From Chelydra serpentina (Eukaryota; Chordata; Testudines; Chelydridae): DNA of 64,000 nucleotides. The DNA lies in the NCBI GenBank assembly GCA_037349315.1, contig JBAIAC010000023.1, forward strand, positions 32,774,501 through 32,838,500. The letters are read 5' to 3'. The translations under genes were made by a program, and so were the position numbers. How positions within the stretch are numbered: the first letter of the stretch is position 1; each line of letters begins with the position of its first letter. Positions 1 to 10,734 of the stretch are shown here, in pieces. A model generated the notes under the pieces. It was not told the DNA's origin. It searched no databases and was given only the letters and a program-made list of their open reading frames with translations.

Positions 1-641
1 TTTGTACAGCATGTGCATCCATCTTAAATCTGTCACTTCCTGACTAGGGGCTCAGCCTTTGAAAATTGAAATACATTTTTAAAAAGTGCTGTCTGTAACA
101 TCTTGACCGTAACTATAGCATTGCTAATGTCACGGTGTACTGTGAGACCACAAGCTGTTAGGTTCTTGTTCACCATGGGAGGGGGACTCAGAAAATCAAT
201 CTGTTTTGGTGAGTGGTACTGTAAATCACATAAGGGAAACTCCCTATCCCCAACACAGATCATACTAAACAGGCTCTGTGCAGTGATTAGGACATGAGGA
301 CAGTGGGGAGGCCTCTAGCAGTAGACAGGGTGTAGAGCAGCCCAGCAGCTCATGGTGGCTGTTTACGCCACTGCCTTGACTCTCAAAGGGGCCACAACCC
401 ACGGGTGTTTGTGCCATGTTCCTGACATAATCAACCCCCACTCCTCACACTCTTCTTGTGCGTAGCTACCAAAGAGCCCAACTCTGCCATGAGCTGCGTA
501 CCCCCCAAACTTCAAGCCTCAAGCAGGTGTGGAATTTGTCCTCGATGCGTAGCCCCGTTGGCCTGGCTGGAGAAGTCAAACTATACCTGTCTATTTGTAT
601 GCTTCTTTCTCCATCTGCAGCACAGGAATAATAGGAACTAT
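1..641. other. Intronic DNA, nothing recognised
   Basis: Several open frames shorter than 80 codons overlap on both strands and none resembles a known protein. I see no repeat ends, tandem repeats or splice-site pairs that I can defend. It is probably part of the large FNDC3B intron that ends at 11103. Confidence 0.5.
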
Positions 642-731
642 GGGCTGGATTTTTAAGGGTATTTAGGCACCAAGATGGACTTTCAGCTGTGCCCCTCTGC
701 ATCTTTAGGTGCCTACATACCTTTAAAAAGC
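642..731. repeat. Small palindromic MITE-like repeat
   Basis: The left part (TTTTTAAGGGTATTTAGGCACC) is mirrored by the right part, which reads TAGGTGCC, then CATACCTTTAAAAAG. The arms fold back around an unrelated core of about 35 bp. The motif of 'TATTTAGGCACCT' facing 'AGGTGCCTAAATA' also occurs near 21.7, 25.3 and 28.3 kb, so this is a dispersed family, probably an old non-autonomous DNA element. No target duplication is clear. Confidence 0.5.
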
Positions 732-985
732 ATGTCCTAAGTACCTGACAGGAATGTTATGAGTTGCAGCCTAGTTAGGTATTACTTCCAAAGTGCTGTG
801 AGATCCTGGGATGAAAGGTGTCATATGAATGCAACATAGAATTTCATTAATTCTAAAGGTGGGAAACTTACATCAAGATGGGAAAGAATTGGATCTATTA
901 GATATTACTTAGACACCATTGTAGTTCCATTGTGACAATTTTAGGATTGCTGACTGCAACATAAAGGATTCCTCCCAGGTAATGT

Positions 986-1012
986 TATAATAATAATAAT
1001 AAATAATAAAAA
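986..1012. repeat. (TAA)n simple repeat
   Basis: A short run of TAA/ATA triplets with one interruption, ending in an A-rich stretch. It is a microsatellite and carries no gene. Confidence 0.85.
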
Positions 1013-1127
1013 ACTATTTTAACACCCAAATCACCTATGACAACTGGATAAGAGACCCGGAAAGAAATAATGTAATGATCTTATACTTGGGAGACAGAAT
1101 TGCTTTTTCCATTTCATCCCATTCTCT

Positions 1128-1150
1128 CCCCCCCCCCCACCCCACCCCCC
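1128..1150. repeat. Poly-C tract
   Basis: A run of C interrupted by two A residues. It is low-complexity sequence in which the exact length should be treated as uncertain in any assembly. Confidence 0.85.
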
Positions 1151-1348
1151 GAATTACTTGTGGTGTTGAATTTAAACGTTAAGGGGGAGATTTTTAAAAA
1201 TAGCCATGGCAGGTGCCTAATTTCCATTAGTGCTTTTGAAGAGCTCCTGCTACCTTTATAACTGATCAGTAAACCTGCTGCTGTTGGTTATGGTGGAGAT
1301 GGTGATAACTGTTTTAGTAAAAAACACCAACTGATTTTTTAGATATGA

Positions 1349-1819
1349 ATGGATTTTGGAAACTGCAAAAGACAAAGGGAGTTCTTCTCCAGGGAAATTA
1401 TGACTTTCTTCTCTGACAAGAGTGGATTCATGCAGGCAGAGAATAAAGAGTTGTCAGATGTGATACACAAAATGCTGGAGAAAAGAAGTGGAAGCTGCCC
1501 TCATGTGTCTGCCAAAGTTCCATGCCAGATGATAAGGCAGTTTATAGATCATTCGTGTTTTGAAAAGATGACTGAGCCCACCTTTAAAAGAGAACAAATA
1601 GCCACCCCACCCCCAAAGTCCCACATTGCAAAAATAGAAAAAGAAAACTCAGAGGCGATGATGGAAGAATATTCAAAACCATTAGTGGGTGCTTTGACTG
1701 TCCTAAAAGTTTCAGCTTCAAAGCCACTCCCAAAGGCTGCTCTTCCATTTCATAATGCATTTTTAAACTCTTCAAATGTCAGCCATTTTAGCAATGTCTT
1801 GGAGCTGGACCTTGTTTAA
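1349..1819 (+). pseudogene. Unrecognised 156-codon ORF, possible retrocopy
   Basis: An uninterrupted frame runs from an ATG directly preceded by an in-frame TGA to a TAA. The product is hydrophilic (many Lys, Glu and Ser), with no signal peptide, membrane segment or motif that I recognise. An AATAAA lies 13 bases after the stop (1832-1837), followed about 19 bases later by a short A-run (1856-1861). That arrangement would fit the 3' end of a processed, 5'-truncated mRNA copy inserted in the intron. Against this, the A-run is short, no target duplication is visible, and 156 codons can occur by chance in 64 kb read in six frames. I do not recognise a parent gene and do not assign a function. 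Confidence 0.25.
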
Positions 1820-1861
1820 TTTTCAAGGTACAATAAATGGGCGTGTGGGGAGGATAAAAAA

Positions 1862-2654
1862 GAGAACTGGTTGGAGCATTTCTGTGATCCTTCTACTATG
1901 GGCTGTGAGTAAAAGGAAGCTGACTAGAGGAACTGCTTAAAGTACTTTTACATTCCATGTCCCGTCCACCCCCAGACGTTTTTTCTTGATAGATATGCTC
2001 TTTGCAACATACTGTGAATTTGAAAAGATCATTTGCTTTTCTGACAGTTCTAAAATTCTCAGTTCCTGTCAAAGGGGCACTGTCTCTCTTAATGGGTGCC
2101 TGATTGATAGTTAACCCCTAGCCAAGGTCTTAAGTGAAAAGCATTTTGTGGTCTCTGCTTGCGGTCGTGCAAATCTCAGCAATCCATGCTAGCCTCCACT
2201 CAAGACTGGCCCAGTGTAAGGGATGATTATTGTTTCTCTGCTGTAAATGGTGGGATGCTTAAAGTTTTTAGCATTCTGAATGCCATCTACTTCATGGTAA
2301 TAGTTTTATTTCTGAGTTATCTGTTGTGCTCTGGGACCTGTCTTTTGGTTAATAAACACTTGCATAACAATGGCCAAATCCCACAGTTCTTACTTAGGCA
2401 ATTATTCCATGGACATATCCATGGGAGTTTTTCATCTGTAGGGACTGAGGGGTTTGGTAGCAGAGCTTTAAATGGTGATCATGCCCCTTTCTCAGTGTGT
2501 TTCTGTATTTACAAAGTAAATAGGAACACTAAATCCAGAGTAAATATAACGAGGTAATAAAATAGCTGCAGTCATGAATTGTGGAGAGGTAAACCAAAGG
2601 CAAGTAATAGCCTTTTTCCTCCTCCTCCAACAGTGGGGAAGCAAAGCTCTCTTG
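1862..2654. other. Intronic DNA, nothing recognised
   Basis: No repeat ends or convincing coding sequence up to the left terminus of the Harbinger element. A 132-codon open frame at 2159-2557 opens at a non-ATG codon and has no recognisable protein features. Confidence 0.5.
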
Positions 2655-3025
2655 GGGTATGTCTACACTAGCAGAGTTACAGCTCCGGCAGTTACAGCAC
2701 TGCTCAGAGAGCGCTGAAGGGAAACCGCTGTTGTGTGTTCACAGTGTCAGCTGCCTGTGCAATAGTGTGTTCACACTTTCGACACTTTCAGCAGTATTCA
2801 GAGTGGTGCACTCTGGGCAGCTATCCCACAGATCATCTCCTCCTCTTCTGCTGCTAAGAGTTGTGGGAAGGCGGATGGGGTTGCAGGGCATCCTGGGTCC
2901 TGTCCCAATGCCCTGTGATTCATTGCTTCGCATCCCAGCATTCCCTGTGCTTCCGTCCGCATTTGGCGCCGTCTTTCAACGGTTTGTGTACTGCGTGCTC
3001 TGCTCTGCCTCTTTGGTCTGCAGGA

Positions 3026-4250
3026 ATGGGTCCCGCACTGTTGACCAATATGCTGCTTGCTCTCACTTTAGCATGTCATGAGTGGCAGTGGAGTTATTCC
3101 TTAAACTACAAATGCAAGAGCAGTTCGACATTGATCTCGCCACGCGTAGTAGCAAAAACACGAGATTGCTTGTGGCATTCATGGAGGTGCTGAGCACAGT
3201 GGAATGCCGCTTTTGGGCTTGGGAAACAAGCACTGAGTAGTGGGATCACATCATGATACATGTCTGGGATGACGAGCCATGGCTGCAGAACGTTCGGATG
3301 AGGAAAGCCACATTCATGGGACTGTATGATAAGCTCGCCCCAGCCCTGCGGTGAAAGGACACAAGAATGAGAGCTTCCCTGCCGTTGGAGAAGCATGTAG
3401 CCATTGCACTACTCCAGACTGCTACCGATTGGTCGCTAACCAGTTCGGAGTGGGAAAGTCGACCGTTGGACTCATGTTGACGGAAGTGTGCAGGCCCATT
3501 AAGCACATCCTGCTCTGAAAGACCATGACGTTGGGTAACGTGCGTGACATTGTGGATGGCTTTGCAGAAGTGGGCTTCCCTAACTGTGGAGGGGCAATAG
3601 ATGGCACGCATGTTCCAATTCTGGCACCAGACCACCTAGCCAACGAATACATTAATTGTAAGTGGTATTTCTCAATGGTTCTCCAGGTGCTTATGGATCA
3701 CCGTGGGCATTTAACGGACCTTAACGCAGACTGGTCCGGAATGATGCATGACGCACACATCTTTCGGAACACTGGCCTGTACAGGAAGCTGCAAGCAGGG
3801 ACTGGTCTTCCTGGACCAGAAGATCACCGTAGGAGAAGTTGAAATGCCCATTGTGAACCTGGGAGATCCTGCCTACCCCTTATGCTGTGGCTTATGAAGC
3901 CATATACAGGGCACCTTGACAGCAGCAAGGAGCGGTTCAGCAACAGGCTGAGCAAGTGGAGAATGACTGTTGAGTGTGGTTTTGGCTGTTTAAAGTCCCG
4001 CTGGTGCTGCCTATATGGGAGGCTGGACCTGGCCGATGACAATATTCCTATGCTTATAGCCGCTTGCTGTACGCTCCATAATATTTGTGAAGGGAAGGAT
4101 GAAAGCTTCACTCGGGACTGGACCGCTGAGGCTCAGCACCTGGAGGCTGAATTTGAACAGCCAGAGACCAGTGCTATTAGAGGGGTGCAGCATGGGGCCA
4201 TAAGGATCAAGGATGCCTTGAGGCAGCAATTTGAAGCTGAAAGCCACTAA
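3026..4250 (+). pseudogene. Harbinger (HARBI1-like) DDE transposase, broken
   Basis: The DDE nuclease core is legible. The first catalytic Asp lies in GAIDGTH (codon 3600-3602), the second in MMHDAHIF (codon 3750-3752), and the Glu in VECGFG (codon 3972-3974). These are the standard motifs of the DDE_4 superfamily that includes HARBI1 and PIF transposases. A candidate start is the ATG at 3026, just after a plausible 3' splice site (TTGGTCTGCAG), so a 5' exon may lie upstream. The frame is lost repeatedly: several stops between about 3190 and 3520, and a frameshift between about 3805 and 3885 that separates the second Asp from the Glu. The C-terminal part after the frameshift is open to 4250. 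An AATAAA at 4385 could serve this gene. The protein would have excised and inserted the element together with the Myb-like partner. Confidence 0.85.
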
Positions 4251-4384
4251 TATTTGTTGCTATGCTCGGGAGTGCCGTGCTTGTAATGCTAGGAGGTGAT
4301 TGTGATTGGTGCAGATGATGCAATATGAAGATCTAAGAAAATTGCCTGTTGCTTTGCAGAGCTCTGTTTGCTTTCAATTAATGG

Positions 4385-4422
4385 AATAAAGATTTATTTC
4401 AAACCAAAACAATTCTTTTATT
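4385..4422. terminator. Convergent polyadenylation signals of the two Harbinger genes
   Basis: AATAAA at 4385-4390 on the plus strand lies 135 bases past the transposase stop. On the minus strand AATAAA occurs at 4398-4393 and 4422-4417, a little over 100 bases past the Myb-like stop. The two transcripts would therefore end in a shared segment of about 280 bp between their stop codons, with slightly overlapping 3' ends. This is read from sequence only. Confidence 0.55.
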
Positions 4423-4528
4423 AAAAATCAACAACTGGAGGAGAGTGATGACAAAAAAAAACAACGCATCAGCCCTGAGGGGGCTGGAGGAAGGGAGGGT
4501 CCCAGTAGGAGGTGGGGTCCCGGAACGG

Positions 4529-6365
4529 TTAAAGATTTGTGTATGTCCAGGTATCATATCCAACCTTTTCCTTTGGAGTACAGTGCAGCGGGTACTGTAC
4601 TTCAGCAGGGATAAACTGCAGAGGGACGGGTGTTGAGTGCAGTGGGTACTGGGAGTCTGCAGTGCTGGACTGTGACGGGAGAGGAGTGGAATGCAGCAGG
4701 TACAGACTGGAGCCAGGAGGTTGATAAGAGTCTGTTGGCGGTGTCTGGGGGGTGCGTGGGAAAGAGTTTTGCGACAGCGGCTGCAGTGGAGAGCGGGTGC
4801 GGAGCTGCTCGGTTTGCAGTGCTAGTACTGCCTGGAGTGTGTCCACTTGGCGCTCCACAATGTTTAAGAGCCGCTCCGTGGCTACGTTCTGGCGCGCCAC
4901 GTTCTTCTTTCGGTCCCTCTTCTTGCTGTCCCGCCACTCCTTCAATTCTTGTTTTTTTTTAGCCACTGGGTGCATCATGACATCATGCAGAGAGTCCTCT
5001 TTCATTCGCTTTCTAATTCTGCGCAGCCATTCAGCCGGCGATAACAGAGAGGGAGGCTGGGCTCCCAAGGTCATCTCTGTGAAGCCAAAATGCAACACTT
5101 TACAGAAGCAGTATTGTTTGCAACACACAGACCACTGATTCAGTGATTTAAAACACAGCCACTATTCACATACCTGTCACTAATTGGCTGACCCCAAGCA
5201 AGCACAGATGAGCCACAAGACTCCCAAAATGGTGAGTAACCACAGGGGCAGGGGAAATCCGTGTTCCAGGACCCTACTGTACACTGGGCATGTGGCTCTT
5301 GGGGAGAGCCAGCACTGTAGGGGGGCCTTATAATCATTCCTGTCCCCACATTTTCCATAGGCTGTGTTTATTATGGAAGATATCTCGCTGCTGAGGGTGA
5401 GCAGGGAATCAAGGGAGGGTTTTCTCCAAGACTGTGGCTTCCGTCCTGGCCCTTATGCGGCTTGCCTGTGTGCAGCAATGTCCTCCTCCCCTGCGCCCCC
5501 CCCATGACGGCAGAGTGTCACGGGAAAGTTACCGTTAATGGGGCAAGAAACAAAGCAGCTCTGCCGAAGAACCCGTGGCAGCGGATTGCCCAGTATCTCC
5601 ATGAGAGTTTCGTGGAGATCTTTGAGGCAGATTCCCATGAAGTGAAGGACTCAATTAACACCCTGTTCCACTGCTCAGACTAGGCACGTGGTAGTACGTG
5701 CATCATACAGAGACAAGCCTGCTTTCCGCAACCCTCCTGCCACCAACAACTCGCTTCAGCGATTCCCCAAATCAAAGCCACTTACCAGGGGCCTCCTTTC
5801 CTGGTTGCGCTTCGCCCAGCTTGGACAGCTATGACTGGCTAGCCTCCTCCGGGGTAGAGAAGTGCTCCTGGCTGCATGCATCTCTGACCTCTGAGTCGTC
5901 GTCTGCCTCTGGGTCCCCCACCACATCCTCATCCAAGATTTCCTCCTCCTGGTTCGGTCCAATCTCGACTGGCACACGAGCCACCGACGTATCCACAGTG
6001 GTCTTCGCAGTGTAGGTGGGATTGCCGCCGAGTATCGTGTCCAGCTCTTTGTAGAACCGACAGCTCCTGAGCTCGGCACTGGTGCGGCGGTTTGCCTCCC
6101 ATGCCTTGTGGTAGGCGTTCCATAGCTCCTTCACTTTGACCCTGCCCTGCAGTGTGTCCTGGTCATGGCCCCTTTCTGTCATGCATAGTGAAATCTGTCT
6201 GTAGGTATCATAATTCCTAGGGCTGGAGCGCAGCTGGGACTGGACAGCCTCCTCTCCCCAAATGCTGATGAGGTCCAGCAGCTTGGCATTGCTCCAAGCG
6301 GGGGCTCGCCTGGTGCGTGGAGCAGGCCTGGCCACCTGGAAAGATGTGCTGCCGTCACCGAGCAA
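4529..6365 (-). pseudogene. Harbinger Myb/SANT-like protein, two exons, one premature stop
   Basis: Exon 1 (6365 down to 5786) encodes a Myb/SANT-like domain of the Myb_DNA-bind_4 type. Its spaced aromatic residues are visible in PAWSNAKLLDLI, VKELWNAYHKAWEA and CRFYKELDTILGG, followed by an acidic stretch. A GGTAAG donor sits at 5786-5781 and a TTCACAG acceptor ends at 5077. Joining them keeps the frame with phase 1 and continues into exon 2 (5076 to 4529), which is rich in charged residues (RRIRKRMKED, KKRDRKKN) and then Pro/Ser/Thr/Gln. The frame carries one in-frame TAG near 5830 and no other lesion that I can see. In this superfamily the Myb-like protein helps nuclear import of the transposase and recruits it to the ends; that role is known for the family and inferred here. 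The start codon is uncertain. Confidence 0.75.
5373..5683 (+). pseudogene. Extra coding-like frame inside the Harbinger Myb-like intron
   Basis: On the plus strand an ATG at 5373 opens a frame beginning MEDISLLRVSRESREGF and closes at a TGA at 5505-5507. The base pattern CCATGACGG there suggests a decayed CpG (CGA to TGA). Reading through that triplet gives RQSVTGK. A single shift of frame then leads into VTVNGARNKAALPKNPWQ, which stays open to the TAG at 5681-5683. The combined frame is about 100 codons, with one transition and one indel. It lies antisense to the intron of the Myb-like gene and downstream of the transposase in the same direction. I do not recognise the peptide. The minus strand is also open here for about 61 codons (5638-5453), so chance is not excluded. 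Confidence 0.3.
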
Positions 6366-6729
6366 ACAGAAAGGGGACTTTAAAAATTCCCAAGGAATTT
6401 AAGGGGTGGGGCTGCCAGGTGGTCACCTGAGGACATGGAAGCAGAGTTCAAACCGATGACCAGAGAGGCGAGAACAGTAATTGTGGGATACCTCCTGGAG
6501 GCCAGTCGCAGCGCTGTAATCGACCAGGGTGTCTATACTGGCACCACGGCGTTGTAGCTCTGGTGCAGAAAGCTGTACACCTCTCGTCGGGGTGGTTGTT
6601 TTGTTTTTTTTACAGCGCTGCAACTGCGCAGTTTCTGCGCACTAAGTGGCTTGGCAGTGTGTACACCTCAGGAGTTACAACGCAGAAAGCTGCTTTACTG
6701 TGCAGAAACTTGCCAGTGTAGACAAGGCC

Positions 6730-8864
6730 TAAAATTAAAGATTTCACACCTTTGTGGATGATTCAGTCCTAGGAAATTCTTTCCAGTCATGTTAAACTTT
6801 AATAGAAATCACTGTAAGTTTCAAAAAACTTGAAAATGTTGAATGACTTTTCTTGTACTTCTGGCTCTTGTTTTCTTTTGATGTAGAATGTTAATTTATT
6901 TTTCATCTGAAGTCTTTCAAGCTGCTATAAAGTGTATATTTATTTTGTTCATATAGATCATCATACAAATAGCCACCTTAGCAGTACATCTTTGAATCCA
7001 TTATAATGATTTTAATCCCCTGGTATTGATCTTTAATGACCTTCTCTTTTAAACATCTCTTAAAAGCTACAAGAAAAAAACAACATCTCAGATTATCCCT
7101 GCATGTGTTGAAAATAACTGTCCGCACTTTGGAGGTTAGGGAAAGTAATATTTCAGTGAGCGAATGAGTCCTAGAAAAAAACAACTTGGTCTGGACAGAG
7201 ATTCTGTGTTTTATATTCTGTATTTGAGAACTTTTAACACTGTCTGCTTTGCAGAAGAAAAGAAGAGTTCGTTTTCATGATACAAAAGTGTCTCTGACTC
7301 ACTCTACTACTACTGTATGACGTCAGGCCTGTTGCTGTCTCATTGATGTCGGTTGTCAGGGAAGAGTCATCAACTTTTCCCCTCATCCAAGGCAATGAGT
7401 CTGCAACAGCCTCCCTCCCATGTCCAGACAATAAGCTGTCTTCTTTTGATGACGCCTTGTTGGTGTCAAATGAACTAGCAAAACACAGATGATGTTGAAT
7501 TTTGCATTTAAGTGAGGTTGATTATTAGGATGTTGAAGCTTGGCTAATACTGTGACTTCTAGATTACAGTCAGGTTACCACAGCAACTCAGAAACAATTA
7601 ATCTTACAGGAAGTAAAAGCTTGAAATGTAGTATTTTAACAGGATGCTGAAAAGCTTCTCATCCAGTCATTAATCTCCCTGAAGCATGGTGGGAATCACT
7701 AGGTTCTATTCACCTGCACATTCTGAACTGCCTAAGGGCTTGTGTATAGTTGTGAATTTGTAACTGTGTGACTGTTAAAGACGCATGTTCTGAATGTTTT
7801 CCTATTATAGGACCATAAGCAGCTGCCATAAACAGTAAAGGGAAATGTGAAGGTATGGTATTTTCTTTCCTTTACTCCAGTAGCACAGTTTATTGAACGA
7901 CTGAGGACCTGCATACTAAGAAAAGGGTATTGCTGCTTTATTTAACTGTCATCGATTAGAGATGCTGTTGAGAATTCAGCTTTAATGTTAAATGTTTGGT
8001 ATTTTAAAATTTAAATTCAAAAGCACTAAATTTCCAAATGCGTTAATTGCCAAAAAACCAAATCCCACATTATTAGAATGTGGACATTTTGACTGATGGA
8101 TGATTGACATTTTAAAAGTGACTGTCTCAAAGGCTCCTGCATCTTAAATAATAGTCACTAGTAAGTCTGTGGACCAACATAACTCTTCTGAGTTAAAAGA
8201 TTAATGGCAGAATGTAAGTGAACATGGTCAGGGATGGATTAATGTAGGTTCCTGTGGAATATCAGGATCTGCAGTCCAAAGAGGCCTAGACACAGGAGTT
8301 AGAGGCAGAGAGGTAAGCGAAGTGCAGTGAACAGCTGATTGTGGTCAGGTCGCCACTGGCTGGAGTAGGCATGATCTGTGTAGACTGCCTCACTTGGGGG
8401 GAAGGATGAATACGTGGAGGTAAGGGGGAGACTTAATTCATTCAGGGTCTGTGTTTGAGGAGATGGGGGTCTGTCTAGGCCCCCCCCACCCCAAATTCAG
8501 TGGATCCAGTTCCTGATTAACCTTATTCTACCCATTACCATGTTGTATTGCCAGATAAATAGCTTGTCCGGAAACAATTGTTTAAAAACTCTATACATAA
8601 AAGGAGTAACAAGGTCTTGATGATGAACCCTTTGCCTGCTGCTTTGCCTCACTCCTGTGTGTAGGCCCCTATTTTCTCGATCCAATCCCATCCATTTGCT
8701 CTGCATGATTTCTTTGGCAATAAAGTAAGAACCTCCTCTTGTGAATTATTCACCTCTATTCAGAGGCAGAAAAGCAACTGTCTTTACGTGTTGCTTGTGC
8801 ACAGGTTATGGGTGGAGTGGCTTTTGTCTCTTTATTTTTATCTCCTCCAAACCATTTATTGTGG
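6730..8864. other. Intronic DNA, nothing recognised
   Basis: AT-rich sequence with many stops and no open frame worth reporting. I see no terminal inverted repeats, tandem repeats or SINE-like promoter boxes. The stretch at about 8220-8500 is G-rich but has no identifiable ends. Confidence 0.5.
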
Positions 8865-8872
8865 CTTGTGTC

Positions 8873-9251
8873 TAGGGTGGCCAGGTACCCGGTTTTCGAT
8901 CAGAAAGTCTGGTAGAAAAGGGGACCTGATAGTGTTCGATCAGATCGACTGAGCGGACACCCAAAGTCCAGTTGCTGTTAGTAGGGGAGGTGCTGGCTGG
9001 CTGCAGCTCCCAGCCCCAGCTCCGCAGGCGAATCCCTCCTGACCTGGGCAGAAGGGAAGAACAGGGGAGAGCTGAAAAGCAGCGAGCGATGGAGGAGAAG
9101 CGGGAAGAGGAGCAAACTGGGGCGAGGCTTCACGGAAGGGGTGGGACCTTGGGGAAAGGACGAGGCCTCCGGGAGGAAGAGCGGGGCAGGGGAGGTTCCG
9201 GCACTCCTGCTGGAGTGTCGGGTTTTTAAAATTACAATGTTGTCAACCCTA
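8873..9251. mobile_element. hAT-type non-autonomous element, 379 bp
   Basis: The element begins TAGGGTGGCCAG and ends GTCAACCCTA, an imperfect inverted pair. It is flanked by an 8-bp target duplication with one mismatch: CTTGTGTC at 8865-8872 and TTTGTGTC at 9252-9259. Eight-base duplications and TAGGG-type ends point to hAT. The core is purine-rich and has no transposase. The ends resemble those of the element at 43401-44109. Confidence 0.75.
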
Positions 9252-9259
9252 TTTGTGTC

Positions 9260-10603
9260 TACTGGCTCAGCTCGGCTTTAATTAATGTTCTGTGAGGCAA
9301 CTATTTTTGCAAACCTAAAATAAAGGCTCACATATTGTAATGTCTTTAATTGATTTATAATTTATGTGTTAAAAATGTAACCATGACAGTGGGCTTCTGC
9401 AGGATTATTGTAATTTGAAGTCTCATATATTCAGTAATTATTTTATTGTACGCCTTTAACTTAGATTTAAAAAAGCATGACATAGTATCCTTTAATTAGC
9501 ACCCATATTGCAGACGGGCCTAGACTGAAATGCTGGGACCAAACACCCCATACTAGGCTGAACCAAACTCTGGATCCAAGTAACCCTGAATTCTGAGTGA
9601 TCAAAATCTGGATCCAGAAGTGAATTTTTCATATCTGATATTATCTCTAGCTCAATGATAATGAGAATCTCTCTTTACGTGACTGCAGTAACAGCAAACC
9701 TTGAGGCTATTGGACATGATGTTTGAAATAAAGTATTGTGTATGTAACACATTTAATATATAGTATGTGGTAAAACGTCAACTTATTCCAAATAAAACAT
9801 TTCTTTAAAGATGAGATCCTGAAGGGTAAGTTGTCAAAACATGACCTGGTGTTTTAGCCATGAGAGTCTTACTGATATCAGTGGAGGTTGTGCACACCAA
9901 AACTCCACACAATGGTTGGTAAACAGACTCCAAATTGTATATTAGTTTAAAACCATGCTGGTACTATGAACGATTGTATTGATTTAGGACCTGATCTGCA
10001 GGGAACTTCCATTGAAGTCAATGAGTGTTCTGCGCACAGAGTGCTGCTATCAGGGACAACCCTTATTTGAGGCTGACTAAAATAAACATAGACAGCCTCA
10101 CATTGGGATCAGGATATTGCTGCTTACTAAGTCATGTAGTGTAAACATTCTTTTACAGTCTCACTATAATAATAGCTTTTCCCCCCACATTTATGTCTGG
10201 AAATGAGTAAAACAGGCAAATACAGCACATTCTGAAACAGTTTTTCTGTACAGTTAGTAGAGAGGGGCCGTGAGTATTACGCCTTAGGATACTTTTCTAG
10301 ACCCTGTAGCATTCCCATTATCTGGTGGCTTGAGCAGTGGGAAACCAGGAGTGGGACCAAGCTTTTCATTCTAAAATGCTTATTATTTATTCTTAATAGT
10401 GTAAATTGTTTGCTCATGTACTTTACTGCACCCATTCCCGTTATGCCTGGATGCTTCTCAGTAAAAACAAATACAAAGGGCCAGAATCTCTCATCATGTT
10501 GGATGGGTCCTAGGTCGGATCCAGTGAGGCAGTTCTTACTCCTTTGGAAAAAGCCTATGGCCCAAAATGTGTCACTCAGTCTGTCCTGAAATATCCACTC
10601 TCA
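9260..10603. other. Intronic DNA with faint old repeat traces
   Basis: Around 9515-9615 the sequence repeats words such as 'CTGGATCCA' and 'GACCAAAC' that also occur in the palindromic repeat at 60.04-60.22 kb, and 9985-10035 has a 'CCATTGAAGTCAATG' core seen in other dispersed repeats. Neither has clear ends, so I do not annotate them separately. Nothing coding is seen. Confidence 0.4.
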
Positions 10604-10611
10604 GGTGCCAA

Positions 10612-10734
10612 TAGGGTGACCAGACAGCAAATGTGAAAAATCAGGACGGAGTGGCGGGTAATAGGAGCCTATATAAGAAAAAGACCCCCAAAATTGGGAC
10701 TGTCCCTATAAAATCGGGACATCTGGTCACCCTA
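10612..10734. mobile_element. hAT MITE, 123 bp, perfect 8-bp duplication
   Basis: The terminal inverted repeats read TAGGGTGACCAGA on the left and TCTGGTCACCCTA on the right. The flanking target duplication is perfect: GGTGCCAA at 10604-10611 and 10735-10742. The perfect duplication and small size mark a clean non-autonomous hAT insertion that is younger than most repeats here. Confidence 0.9.

Larger units (their letters stand above)
2655..6729. mobile_element. PIF/Harbinger DNA transposon, nearly full length, decayed
   Basis: The ends are inverted: the left begins GGGTATGTCTACACTAGCA, and the right, read on the minus strand, begins GGCCTTGTCTACACTGGCA. The element is about 4.1 kb and has the two-gene layout typical of autonomous PIF/Harbinger elements: a DDE transposase (+, 3026-4250) and a Myb/SANT-like DNA-binding protein (-, 6365-4529) lying tail to tail. 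Both genes carry disabling lesions, so this copy should not be mobile. The expected 3-bp TWA target duplication is not clean (TTG on the left, TAA on the right), which may be decay. The same GTCTACACT end is found on several MITEs in the window, which such an element could have mobilised. Confidence 0.88.

Noticed and set aside
2159..2557. Open frame of 132 codons with a hydrophobic centre
   Set aside because: It starts at a non-ATG codon and has no recognisable domain or splice context. One hydrophobic stretch of this kind is common by chance in AT-rich DNA.
5453..5638. Minus-strand 61-codon frame as an internal exon of the Harbinger Myb-like gene
   Set aside because: The donor at 5786 and acceptor at 5077 already join in frame. 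No splice sites flank this frame that would keep the reading frame.
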